From the NCBI GenBank assembly GCA_028386065.3, contig JAKUCV010002779.1, forward strand, positions 160,297-224,296: a stretch of 64,000 nt of DNA. Reading direction: 5' to 3'. This document shows, piece by piece, positions 36,210 through 49,176 of the stretch. How positions within the stretch are numbered: position 1 is the stretch's first letter; every line of letters starts with the position of its first letter. Both the position numbers and the translations under genes were made by a program. Source of the DNA: Turnera subulata. Lineage: Eukaryota; Streptophyta; Magnoliopsida; Malpighiales; Passifloraceae. The notes beneath the pieces were generated by a model, which ran no database searches, was not told where the DNA came from, and was given only the letters and a program-made list of their open reading frames with translations.

Positions 36210-37747
36210 TCTCTGCGGTACCATTCTTTTTGGCATATATTTTGCTTTGCTTCCCACAAGAGTAAGGACTGGTCTTTTTGGCATATAATATGCTTTCCTC
36301 CACAGATTTTGGGTAAGAAATATCCCATCGAATTAACCGTACTAGTTGTCACCTAGTGGATCAGAATGGTTTGCAGAGACTACAAACTACCGGAAAAAAC
36401 AGAGAATTAGGAAATTGGTCTATGTGGCTTCTAACTTATTGCACTCGAGTTGTGGTTGAAGAAATAAGAGCCTGATGCTGGAAGGCAGCTTCAAGATAAT
36501 AAGTTTCGTTGTATCATTCTGGAAAGCACATGGGAAGGTTTGTTGAAGTCGCATTTGTTGGAGTTGATGATATGCATGATGCACAAGGTTTTAAATTGTA
36601 GTTAGTTCATTGTCAATATATGATGAGATATTGTATACTGCGACGTTCTATATATTAAAAGATGGGAAGGGGAAAAAGTGATCCTGATGTTCCGAGAGCA
36701 CCAAGTTATTTCTGGTGAATGCCTCAGACTTGTGCTGTAACTAAATTTCCCCACTTAAACAAAGTTACTACAACCATGAAAAAATTACTGTGAAAGAGAA
36801 CAGTCTTTATTCTTTACAGCTGCCATGCTTAGAATAAGTACCCAAATGCGAACTTGCATTGGTAGCTTTTCCAATTCAACTATGTCGTATGTTCCATCAA
36901 CGATCGTATTCTACCCAATTCTCTTAGGAAAACTGCCCTTCTTCATCATGGCCAGAGGCATAATTTTGCTCTCCATGTTTTTTGATTAATTCCTGATGTT
37001 CTTTGTTTCCTCATCTAGTGGATGCGCCTCAGTTTTATGAGCTTAAAATGAAGGAAGATGTGTCGAACTAGGAATAGATTTAACGAGCGAGGAAAAGATA
37101 ATGTGCAGCTAGCAACCGATGGTACTGTTAACATGATAATGAGGATGGACCGAAGGAATATGATACGACACTATTTTTGTGTGTACAAGTGACGTATCTC
37201 ATTAGTAGCATGTGTGACATGTCAGTAGTTGATAGTGTATGTTTAGTCGTTTACTGTCTTGTACAAAAGAGCGAATTGGGGTTATAAGCCAGTTAGCAAG
37301 GGAAACTTTAATGGTCATTCATTCACTGGAACGGTTAAAACAATTTGGCTTGAGACTCAGATTGGAGCTCAAGATTTTACTTTCTTTTATGTCTTCCCTT
37401 TCATTTCTTTCGGTTCTTGTTCTTGTTACGAATCGATCGTAACAGAATACTGGACATTCATTACTGCGCTTTGAATTGATTTTCTACAAAACAAGCACTA
37501 TAGTTGTTGAACCTGTGATTTTACAAATTCATCCTAGAAACAAAAACCTAACACTTCCAGTTCAAGCAAAAGGAATTGCCCTTCCAGTATCTATAAACCT
37601 ACCTTGATTTTCAGAAAGTTAATGCTACATATTTGATCATTGGAACATAGGCGTTAAACAATTATACAACAGCATGTGATTAATTGAAGCGGTGTATATG
37701 AATGTGATATGCGGTAGGTACTTGGTGTGCATTTCATTCTCCACGTC
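36210..37747. other. Convergent intergenic region between SCAPER and SNF2-HNH genes
   Basis: Holds the 3' UTRs of two convergent genes (SCAPER on +, the SNF2-HNH gene on -). No further gene or bounded repeat is seen. Confidence 0.5.
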
Positions 37748-40700
37748 TTAACTTGCAGGAAAAGAGTCTTTGGCACTAGAATAGGCACTGCCAGGAACCT
37801 TGACCAGAAGTTCGTCCTCAATTGACTCTTCTGGCATCTGAGAATGACCTTGAACCTGGCGTTGAATAGTGCAGGGTGACATAACACATAAGTGAAAAAC
37901 ACAATGAAGAGTCAAGCAAAATATATTGGTTAAAGATGGAAACAAAGGAAGTCTCTGAGATCACTTATCAAGGACGCATAATGGTCTAGGTAAGGAAGCA
38001 AACATATGATAGCAGTCCTATCCCAGGCAACAGCACTACTGGGGGCTTACCTTATTTTCAGCCTCTTCCACAAAATGCCCATATTTGAGGTCATTTATGA
38101 TGACTTCAAGCTGCTTCCTAGCCCTAGCCCTTGCCAAGCGTCTTTCTGAGCGTTGTGCCGCAGTAACATCAGAATGGCATGCTACACAAAGAGTCCTCAT
38201 ATTTTCTAGTCTGCATTCACCTACAGAAATTTTAATATAAATGTGAGGTCTAACAGCAACAGGTAAATATTATCTGAGCAGGTAGTGGAAAGGTGAAAGA
38301 GTGCACTTGATGTTGCATAAAAACAGAAAACTAGCGACAACAAGATCAAGGAGGGCAGGAGCAGTGGCTGCTACAGGACTGCCACTCATAATAACATCAT
38401 GATCGTCCATTGCCACTGTGCTAGAATTTTTAACTCAACGACTATCACAGTAGTTACATATGAGCTAAACATATTTTCAAAAATATACCATAATATACAG
38501 GAAACATGCATTGGCATTAGACAAAAATGGTACTACTAAATGTTAACCTGAGAAGCCAAGACATAGCAATCTCATGGAACATATAGCCGCAACAAACAGC
38601 ACGTGTGATGACCAAACATTAGCGCATCTTAGAACTGAGTATCAATCAATTTTTTTTGTTTTTATTTTTCTCATCATCCATGATCTTTATATGTTTTCAC
38701 ATGAGATATATCTGCCAGGAAAGTTGTACTGCATAGTATGCCAGTGAGCCTAACAGCAGCAACCTATTCTACTTTAACCCATTAATAGGTGGCAAACACC
38801 GACCTCAGTGTAACGTTTGAAACAAAGGCATGGGACAGGCTAACAAACAAGTGCCAAAACGCTGTAGGCAACACAATCAAGAGGCTATTTGAGACAATAA
38901 ATCCTTCAACAAAGATAGTAAAGAAGTATCATCATACCTCCGCCACGATAGACAGGAATAATGTGGTCTGCATGCCATGCATTACCCTCTGATGGATCAG
39001 TGACAAGCTTATCAAGCCTGAAAACATCAAACAATAAATTGTACCAGTTTCAGAAGTCTGAACAGTTTCCATTTGGAATATAATGCAGGGCATGAATCAT
39101 GAAAATCAACAAGAAAATATATTTCACAACAACCTATCACATCCCTCATGAAGTTTAATTGAATCAGATCAACCTGCAACATTTAAAGGTCAAGCTCCTT
39201 CTGAACATAAGCCAATTATTTAGCTACAATGACCACTTCACTGAGGCAATTGTCAATGGCAATGAAAAGCACAAAAAGATTTATATTTGGCTTACAATTT
39301 GGCCCTACTCGCCACATTTGGTGCAACTTTCTTAACATATTCTCTTCGTCTATCCAATGATAAGGGTTTTATGGTCTTCACGAGTGCATGGCAGTCCAAT
39401 TGGCAATTTCTGCAGATCCCGTGCTCTAGTTGAAAAAGTTCCTAAAGATCTCACAGACATTAGTATTTGAAGCACATTGGAGTGAATAACATCTAATGAA
39501 TAAGAGAACAAGAAGAGCACCTTGACATACTGTATGTAAATCTTTCAGTTGAACATAATATGAGAATAAAAATCATTCATCGACCAGTATCAAAAAAAAA
39601 CTTGTCCTACCACCCTTGCACAGAAGTTAGTTAACAAAAAAGACAGAGAATGATCGTTAAAGAAGCTCCTCAGCTTGATAATATTGTGATGTTAGTGTGA
39701 GCACCTGTCGAAGGAATCTGCTACTAGTTCTTATGCGATATTCTTCATAGCAGTCAAGGCTGCAGAAGAGATCCTCAAAATATTCAGGCATCTTGGCATT
39801 TTTTCCCCTGAATTTTAAAATATATAAAATTAAAAGTAGCAAGGTAAGAAGAATGTGCAAAAGGACAATAAACAGAAAATAAGTAGAAACAAGCAAAGTG
39901 AAGCAATGAAGACAATATGAATTAATAAATAAAGAGACATAACAGCAAGAGATTCATCAATCCGGAATTACATGCACGGTGTTTGGCAGAGTTTACAAAG
40001 TGGCTCGTCCAGTAGGGTCCAACCCTGAGCAAATTGCTTCTCTTTTTTGCCATGACCAAAGGATAGGTGCACCATTTTCAGAACAGCATTTGATGGCAAA
40101 GGATGGCTAATCTCATAGAGAGGAGTAGTGCGTCGCTTGCTTCCATTCTTCAGCACCCCCTATCATGAAGACATGAAAAATTGTTACCAAAACTATCCTG
40201 TTCATCATACACTATGCAACGCCTGAAAAGGAATGATTCATAAACATTCAGTATATATAACAATGAGCAACGAGAATGTTTATCATATTCACAGATGCGG
40301 GGTACTAGCTCATGCAGGCCTACCCTGCTATTGTGATTAACACTTTCATTCAAGCAGCATAACTCAACACTCAGAGGAAGCTGCAAAGTTTTTTCACGTA
40401 GCTTCCTTTTATCAACGGGCCTTAGAGAATTCCATTCATGGAGAAATGCAAGGAGAGCGGCCCTATAAGCAGGGTTGTCATTGAGAAATTTGGAAGCTAC
40501 TTCCTTGCTATCATTGCCTGCAGGTGAACCCAGTGACTCGAGTTCCTCCAGGCGGAAATTCACATATAGAGGCTGTGGTCTTGATTCTGTCCCCAGAGAA
40601 CAAGAATAGAGGTGAACCCTCTCGGTATATTTACTCACCTGAACAAAGAAAAGGCCAAACATTTAAATCAATTCCCATTACAATGACTTCATATCTTCTC

Positions 40701-43700
40701 CTCCAGATACTTCTGTGCTACTTACTTCACCTCTAAAAACCAATCTGATGGGTCCTGGACCCCTAAAATGCAAGTGAAGAATAAATGCCATTGCAACTAC
40801 CAGTAAAAAGCTAGTTTTTTTCCAGAAGAAACAAAATCCTTAAACAATACAACATGCACAAACTTGAGGACCAGTAAGCTACAGAGCTCTGATTCCTTAA
40901 TTATGATGTAAAATGTAGCTTTAATCCAACAGCTCTGAAACAACCACAATTTGAGATTCATCACTTAATCTGTCAACCTCAAAGCAAAATCAATGCAGGA
41001 AGAAAAAATGAAGAAAAACAGTGTAGCTCGCTAAACCTTTTTTCTATCTGCGGTAGTTCCTACTTAAATTACACACTAAGACGATAAAGAAACGAAAACT
41101 CAACCAGAAAACATGTTCTCCACAGCCATATCCAGTATCATACCTCAAAGCGAAGAGAATAAACTTGTTCAGAGAGATATTCATCACCACTTAGTTGAAT
41201 AAGTCCATCTTCTCCTGTTGTTTCTAGAGAAATTTTATTTTCCTGCATTATCAAACAGATGAAACAATTCCCCACACATTAATTTAACAGAACGGTAAAT
41301 ATTTATATCTGACTGTGAGGCCAAAACTCATTCAAGGTGCACCTTTTCCAATTGAACCTTGGCTCCATTTCCCTCATCCAAATTAGAAGATGAGATAGTG
41401 CTCTGACTAGTTTCAGATTTAGAAACATCCCCTGCTTGGTTTTCATCTGCCACTAAAGCTTTGCCAGCTCCTTGATCAAAAAAGATACCAGGCTGATCAT
41501 CTGCTGGAATTCTGCCACCAGTAAGTCTTGATCCCTCGATAGACCTTCCAGCAGTTTCCTCATGCTTTCCTTCAAAGGACTGTGAATCCAGTTCTAAGCC
41601 AGATTCTTGCAACTTAACAATTTCAACAGTAGGGAGCTCACCGCATAGGTCTCCCTTTGAAACTAGATCCTCAGATTTTCTCTTCATTCGACCAAAGGTT
41701 TCTAGATAAGAAATGCCTTCAACCTGCCAAGCCAGGAGAAAGTTCAATGTCATATGACAATGACAAACCACAAGCAGCACCAACTCAAATGAATAAATGC
41801 AACAGCAACAAAAGAAAAGCACTTCCTAAATTTTTCATTTCACAATTGAGTACCCCACTATAATACAGAATTAAGGCTAGAAGGCTATTGAAACCTGATG
41901 ACAAGAGAAGCATTACCAGCCTACTCTGCCACAGACCAAAAAAGTACCCCAAGTTCACTCAAGCAGAGAATATAAGCATCTTATATTGCAAACACTGGCA
42001 AATAAACTACATTCCAATAACTTTTTGGATCCTCTCTCAGGGCTAAAACTGAGCGGTAGCCCTCCCCTTACCTTACTATCCCGATGGATAAGAGGTTAAG
42101 AAAAATTACCGCTATTTCTGAAACTGCATCATATTTTCCATTTGTAGTAGATGAAACACGATGTAGACATTTATTCAACGTTTGCCAATGCCCTTCATCA
42201 ATGGTGTCCTGTGATGTGTCCAACAGAAACATAATATGAGAGAAGAGGCTAACCTAGGAAAATTTAGAAGAACTTTCCAGAAAAATGCAAACCTTTGCAC
42301 AGAAGATATATATGTTAACTGCATTTGTTTGCCCTCTTCTATGTGCTCGATCCTCGGCCTTTCAAAATTCAATTCAAAGGCATAAGAGCAGCAAAGACTT
42401 CAAAATGGAAAACAAGAAGGATATGTAGCATGCACACACATTGCATATCCCAACTCCTTAATAATGATAACCTATATCACTCATTAACAAGCCATAGGTA
42501 TAGAACTACATTAAGATATAACTGGACAAAAACAAACTGAAAGATATTCAATAAGATAAGATAAGATGGATAACAACTACCACATTAGATGGTTCTTAGA
42601 ATTGCCATCACAAATTAGACATGAGATGAGCCCACAGGTATCCCTACTTACAACTGATAATTAAATGGGTAAAAAGTAACGAAAAATTACATTGAACGTC
42701 AATTTTCCATCATTCAATAGTTTCAAAATTGCCAAAGCCTCGGTATACAGGGAAACTGATAATCAAATTATAAATACAACAGTACAAAGGGTTTGACCAC
42801 CAAAATCAGTACACCAATAACGTTAGACAAAAATACACACCAGAAGAAGAAACTATAAAAACATCAGACCTGAAGCATCAGTGATGGGGACTGAGGCAGC
42901 TCCAGGAACACAACATTTCTTGCTGAGGAGAAGTCAAGCCCCACCCCTCCAGCTGTTATACCAATAATGGCAATCTTGACCTGCCAGACAAACATAGTCA
43001 ATTAGGGGCTACACTTTCAGTATGAAACAATATGCTGCACCGAATATATTTATTTGTATGCTTATATGTGGAGATGAATAAAAATAGAGAATATAGAAAT
43101 GAAGGAACTGACCCACTGGAAGCTTCTCCAGTAAAGAGAAATTATTTTTATTCTTTTCCATACAAGTAGTCAGACTTTTGTTTGAATGCTCAAGTTTAGG
43201 GGGGAACAAAAACTGACTTCTAGAAAATTACACATCAAACTTTAGGATAAATGTTTACAATGTTCTCGCAGAAAGTGAAATAATAATAACTAAAACAGAA
43301 GTCTACAGTGAGCACAATCAACGATAATAAAGTGGGATTCGATCCGTTAAAGTAATCAAACATGATAAGAAAACCAAAATTGGGAAAAGTTACCATAGGT
43401 GAATGGAGAGATATGGACCAAACATTGTTGCAAACCAACCAAATAAATCAAGTTGCCGAAAAAAATAATGATACAAACCTTATCCGATGATTGGAATGAT
43501 TGTACAGCTATTTGCCTATCTCTGGCAAGTGTGGTTCCATCAATGCGGACAAAACCAACTCCTTTCTCACATATGAACTCCTGAATGATTCAAAGTAACA
43601 AATCTCAAATTAGAACCAACAAGAAATAATATTAACATAGCACTATAATCATTTTTATGGCCAAACAGAAGCCAAGGAGGTCATAAAAGTTAGTATGAAA

Positions 43701-46700
43701 AGAGAAAGCCCCTGCTGCGATAACCAAGAAAAATACTGGCAGTTGATAATAGAGCAATGCTGTAGATACGTATAAAGTTTGAATAATTAAAAGTCAATCT
43801 AGTTTGTGAATAACAGTAGGTTAACTTTGTTCTCATCCAACTGCTTTCCACTATCCAATTCTTTGCGGAAACAAATTGCAAAATATCTTAAATTGCTGTT
43901 ACCCTTAATGATTAAGGGTGGATTAAATTGGCATGCAAATCAAACAAGCATTATTGCATCAGGTATTGTCTCCATTCTGCTGTATCTTATTATCACTAAA
44001 GATTAATATTCAAGATTGTGTGACTCATTCCTTGCAGGGCATAGTAGATGGCCAGAAAAAATGAGCACATATGGTGAATGCGTCTAACCTGCACGCCATC
44101 AAGAACTTTATGGTGATGGGCAAAGATTATCATCTTCTGAGAACTGGGATTTACATCCAATTCTTCTTCTCCATCTGGTTCCAAAATGACTGGATGGATG
44201 GAAAGCCACTCACGAAACCCATGTAGTTTTGCAATACCAAGCTCTTGGTTGGAGAGTTGCCTTGATGTGCAACAATCACTACTATCTGCAAGAGGAGGAA
44301 ATTGGAAGTAAAAAGCATGCCAAGCATGTGCATCAAACCATAGGTCATGTATGGGTAATTCAACGTCACCCTACTTTTCAGAAAAAGCATTTGATCTGTA
44401 TTTATTCAAAATAGAAGGAAAAGATTCAAACTACAAGAAATATGGGTTTCCAAATATCAACAAATAGGCATTTATGATGAATCTCTCTACTTTCAATAAA
44501 GATCAGCTCTCAGAAAGGTGGATGCTTTCAGCCTTTTATCATCAACAGAATAGCTTTAACCAATCATTATGGTAAAATCATTGGCATCAATTACTTTGAT
44601 TTCAAGAGGTCATTGATAATTTTGAAAGTGAAATACAATAATTTTATCCAGTAACTTCTCAGAAAGATAATAGAGATAAAACATTATGCAACTATATGCT
44701 TATTACCATCTGGTTCCAAAAAATTCTCCGGATTTGAAGCTTCAACAGCATTGCCTCCAGAAGCATTACCATTGGCCAATCGCATGGCTGATTTTGCAGA
44801 TATTATATCTGATTTCTTCAGCAGTAGTCTTATAATTTGACGACGTTTTGGTGGTAACTGCTTTAGGACATGCTCCTTCAAGCGTCTTATCTACAACAAT
44901 AACTACACATCTGTAAATTATAGTGACATCAAAAGAAGTTCAATTATGAAAATAAAATTCAAAGTTTCAATAGACAAGCAGTTCATTACAAGGTGTATAG
45001 GGGTACATTAGGCAATGCATATGAAGGACAGTCAATTGTATCATGTTTAAACAAGGAAAACAGAATTAGAACATACAACAAGAAGAGCATTTACAGCAGC
45101 CATTTACCAAAATCCCAAAAATCGCTCACAGGTACTCTCTTAACGGTCACGATATTCTATAGTAACAATGTGCACTCATTAAATAACTAAGAATCATTAC
45201 ATTAGCAAAATGGAAAGTCCCTTCGAAAAGAGTACTATAAAGACCACCATAGCAAAGGTCTATACAATACAAGCTATGTTTTTCCATTCTGCTTCGATTG
45301 AGAAGGAAGATGTAATGCTTGGACCACTATTAACCACACAACAACCTATTAATTGGCCTATGAATAGGCACTCTCTTCAATTAAGCATATCAGGACAATA
45401 GCATACCATGACAGTCTGCCTCAATAACACGTTCAACTCCTCCAAGCGAACACCCCTAGAGAAATCCTGCAATGAGAACCCAGTTTTAATTTCAAAAGCC
45501 TCAATTTTGGCAGTCAAGTAATTGCAAAAGTTTGCGAATGAAATACATGGACTTCCACATCATCCTTATTTTTTTAATCAATGGCTAACCAGAAAGAAAC
45601 AACATGGAACCATATGCTAATTACCGGCTAAAACAAGAAAGTAGGGAAAGTCTAAACACTTCAAATAAGTCCTAGGGTTCCGTGATGCCACTCCGAGGAG
45701 TACCTGGAAACATTTCCCTTCTGAAGTCCGGACATATCTGGCAGCACAGTAAGATTTTGCAAATTCATACTTGTCTTGTCCCAGTAAGCCAGGCCTATAT
45801 CAGAGAAGCATTGTCAAGAACATGGTATGACCTTGAGAACAATAACAAGTGGAAATCTAAAGATGTCAACATAACTTACCATAACACATTTATCTGATGA
45901 AAAATGTCGTACGGCCTATGATCACCTAGGAAAATTAAGAAGTCTATTAGACAGCATTTCAAACATAAATCAAATAGATTACTTAGAAAGGTTAACCAGC
46001 TAGAGGCATCAATAAAAGTTTGAATACCCTTTTCCAGTTTAGAAGCAATTCAGATTCAAGGGCAAAAAGAAAAAAGAGTGCAACCAAAAGTGATATACAG
46101 CCTTTTAACAACCTGGACAAGGAAGGTGTCCCAGACAAAAGAACTACGCGCTTGACCCTTGCTGCAACATCGAGAACTGCTTTTATCTATTAAGAGTGAC
46201 AGGAGTTTTTTGGGTGAAAAAAGAGTAAGAGGTTAGTGCTCCAAGGATATATGTCAGACAAAAACTACAACACGAAATCTGAGTTAAAACTATTGCAAAA
46301 ATATGAGAAAACCGGTACTTCTTTCGGCTCGGACTTTTTCTTTGAACAGCGCACATGGTGAGATTCATCAACTATCATCAGAGCCCATTCTTGTTCAAGC
46401 ATGCTTGTTCTCAAATGCTGAAGCATTGTATAAGAAATAACCACAACCTTTGGGCTTCTGGTCAGATTTGCAGGATTATTTTGATGACCAAAAACTGAAT
46501 CAAGAAATTAGTCAGCGCCATGGACAAAAATCAATGCCTTCCACAGGAGGAAGAAACTTGGAGGCTATATTTCATCAAAAGAGAGGAAAAATCTGGTGCC
46601 TTGACGTTGTATTTATCAAATCAATCTGAAGTAAACATCATACCAAGGTGAATCTCAGAGGGTAAACAGAAGGGCAGCCACCGCTCTAACTCTTCTGCCC

Positions 46701-48070
46701 AAGAAAACCGTAAAATAGCTGGGCAAACAACAAGGACGGGACCTTCATCTATGAAACAGCCAGCAATAGCAATCGCCTGGAAGAAAATCAGGTGCGCACA
46801 CTTCAGAAGCAATTACCAGTTACCAAGAGCAGGAATCAATGAGCTCTTGATTTCCCTAACTGTACAGATTAACATGCATAGATAGTCACATGTATCCAAA
46901 AAGCCAATCTCTGAGACTAACGAGCAATAAGGCACTAGACATAATGGCACAATGACAGTATCCGAGTATTAAACATGCAACAAAATGACATAAAAATGTG
47001 AAGCTCCATATTCGAGCAACAAAAATAAATCTGAAAACAAAGATTTCTAAGATAGTGTGATAAACAAGATTAACCTGGAGTGTCTTCCCAAGACCCATTT
47101 CATCTGCAATGAGACACCGCCCACCCCTTCGCAACCCAAATCTTAGCCCTTCCAATTGGAAAGGCAAGAGTGAATCCACTAGCTTTTTTGGCAGCTTGCC
47201 CGTCAACTCATCAACCTTTTCTTCAGTCAAATGCTCAGGCCTACAGGGCTCCCATCGACCCATATCATGAGAATGTGAAAGTCTCTGGATTACATTAAGC
47301 GTGGTGAAGGGAACCTTTTGAATTTCAATGCACTTGTAATTCTTCAAGCACGTCAAAACTGCATCATAATCTCTAAGTTCATAAACACAGGCTGTTCTAC
47401 CTCCGTGCACTTGCGTGTAGCGTGATGACATCACCTAATTCAACACAAGAAATGCACTAGAATAACTAAACCATCAATCCATTCCGGTTGTACAATAAGA
47501 AAAACAATAGTTCATCAAAAATTTTGTAAATTGTTTTTCTCTCGAGACCAGCATGAATGTAAGTCTCCACCATCAAAGTAGACACCCAGGAAACAACAAA
47601 AGTTACATACAGCTTCACTAAAGCCGCCATTTACTTGCTCCCGTTCCCGTCACTTTCTCACCACCCAAACAAGGCTAAAACCAAACTGGAGAGAAAAACC
47701 CACTTACCTCAGACAAGCAGACTTCTAACATCCTCAAGCACTCATCTTCCCCATGATATGCAAACCCTTTCATTGCCTCTGGAGTAATGGAGAACTTGTC
47801 GGGAGCGCAGATTTCGAGGCGGGCCCGAAACTTTCCGGCCAAAAGGGTGTCGGATTCCGGGACGACCTGGCGGAAAGGAGGAGGCTTTGAGGGGTGGGTT
47901 TGTTCTGGGGATAATTTTCTGCATTTGAAGAGCCTCCATGGATTTTGATCTTGCTCTTGCTGCTCTTGTTGGTGGTTGGTGGTGATGGAGGAAGTGTAAG
48001 CTTTTCTCTTCTCTAGAGCAGCTAATCGGTTGGCTTCCGCTCTCTGCCTTTGCTCTTCTGTTACTGGCAT
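37748..48070 (-). CDS. ZRANB3: ZRANB3-like annealing helicase with C-terminal HNH nuclease domain
   Basis: Twenty-three exons on the minus strand: 47708-48070, 47075-47434, 46644-46776, 46319-46494, 46113-46186, 45880-45915, 45704-45794, 45407-45466, 44707-44890, 44089-44285, 43479-43580, 42870-42980, 42293-42358, 42110-42208, 41343-41723, 41144-41242, 40324-40638, 39972-40159, 39705-39807, 39296-39441, 38938-39017, 38051-38220 and 37748-37855. They give 1,213 aa with no broken junction. The SNF2 ATPase has LLPFQLEGLRFGL, Walker A DEMGLGKT (residues 232-239), DESH (328-331), LLSGTP, GGVGLDF and motif VI AEDRAHRRGQ (630-639). A Cys-rich segment (CKLCQTPC then FCSLDC) precedes the HNH domain: CRNC at 1056-1059, WHADHIIPVYRGG with H1113, N1128 and CVACH with H1137. 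Human ZRANB3 uses such a pair to rewind replication forks and nick DNA. I recognise the Arabidopsis counterpart as At5g07810. Confidence 0.95.
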
Positions 48071-48693
48071 CGTGGCATTTCACTTTCTTTGATTTTAATG
48101 GTAGGGTTTTCTTCAAGAAATTGTAGGTACTAATGAGGATTGAATTGAATCGGGGGCTTGGTTTTGAAGCTCGGGAAATAAAGGGCGGGCAAAGTTGGTG
48201 TGGCCTTGCACACGTGTGGCTGGCACGTGTTCTAAATAACGACTGTGTATCCCTGGGCTCGATGGGCCTGTTCTTGTGAGCCCAGAAACATGGGATCAGC
48301 ATCATGGTGCAACACGTCTACATATAGCGTAGTTTTTCTGTTAATGGGCTTTATTATATTGATTGTAGCAAAGGCCCAACGTCAAGAACCCCGAGCGTTT
48401 CTAAAGCATCGCCAGTTGTAGTTGCCGGGCCGGCTGTGTGAACCCGGCCTAATGTCTATTTGGCATTCTCACCTGAATTTGGAATTACAACTCGGATTTT
48501 ATTTTAAGCGAAACTTTGAGAAAGATCTAGACTCATTGAATTAACTTATGAATTGGTTGGCAAACCAAAAACGTTGGACTTGGAGGCTCATGACCGATGC
48601 GGAATTTAAATGGGTTAGGAGACCAATTCGGATTTAACTCTTACTTTCCCACACGTTGGCGGATGGCGAAAGATAATTAGGTGACAACGTTTT
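48071..48693 (-). promoter_or_regulatory. SNF2-HNH promoter region with TGGGCC/GGCCCA boxes and a palindrome
   Basis: The gene has no obvious TATA box. A perfect 8-bp inverted repeat, CTGGGCTC (48253-48260) and GAGCCCAG (48278-48285), brackets a GGGCCTG box at about 48264. Another GGCCCAACG lies near 48372. TGGGCC/GGCCCA (site II) boxes are common in plant promoters of replication and proliferation genes. The left LTR of the element at 48699 starts about 0.63 kb upstream of the ATG. Confidence 0.4.
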
Positions 48694-48698
48694 AACTC
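48694..48698 (+). repeat. Target-site duplication AACTC, left copy
   Basis: AACTC directly before the left LTR, matched by AACTC at 55965-55969. Confidence 0.85.
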
Positions 48699-49155
48699 TG
48701 ATATAGATAGGCCCAACCCATGAATAGGCCCAATGACCAATAACCGAGGCAGGGCCCAAAGGCGTATGAGGCCCGAGATCAGGCCCTCTAGGCAAGGCCC
48801 AAGGACCCATGAGGCAAGGACCCCCGGACCATGAACCAGGACCCGCAAGAGAGGTCCAAGAACCGGAGGCCCTTTATGCCACCTCCACACCGACTTATTC
48901 GGAGGATATCCGAGCACATCCAGATGAAATCCAATTACAACCAATGAGGACGTGACACGTGGCAGGGCAGACTCCAAATAAATACCCCAAAACCAGATAT
49001 TTTGGAGGCTTCCTCTCATTCTCCAGCCGGACTTTGTCTCTCTCTTTCTCCTCTCCTCACTCCCGATTCTCTGCCTTTGTACACAACTCATACCATGTAC
49101 ATCAACTATCCAATATCAATAAAGAATAGACACCCCCTGATTCTGTTTTACATCA
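48699..49155 (+). repeat. Left LTR of the 7.3-kb element
   Basis: 457 bp, TGATATAGATAGG at the start and TTTTACATCA at the end. It carries a CCAAT box (about 48940), a G-box/ABRE core ACACGTGGC (48955-48963), a TATA-like AAATAAATACC shortly after, and an AATAAAG poly(A)-like signal near the end. This is a compact promoter and terminator set as expected for an LTR. Confidence 0.93.
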
Positions 49156-49158
49156 GTT

Positions 49159-49176
49159 TGGTTCCGTTGCCGGGAA
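49159..49176 (+). promoter_or_regulatory. Primer-binding site of the 7.3-kb element
   Basis: Three bases after the LTR end lies TGGTTCCGTTGCCGGGAA, matching about 15 of 18 bases of the site complementary to the 3' end of tRNA-Asp as used by several plant Ty3-type elements. Its place and orientation fix the element on the + strand. Confidence 0.7.

Noticed and set aside
47742..48305. 187-aa ORF overlapping exon 1 of the SNF2-HNH gene
   Set aside because: Same strand but a different frame; exon 1 in the chosen frame splices cleanly into the conserved SNF2 protein.
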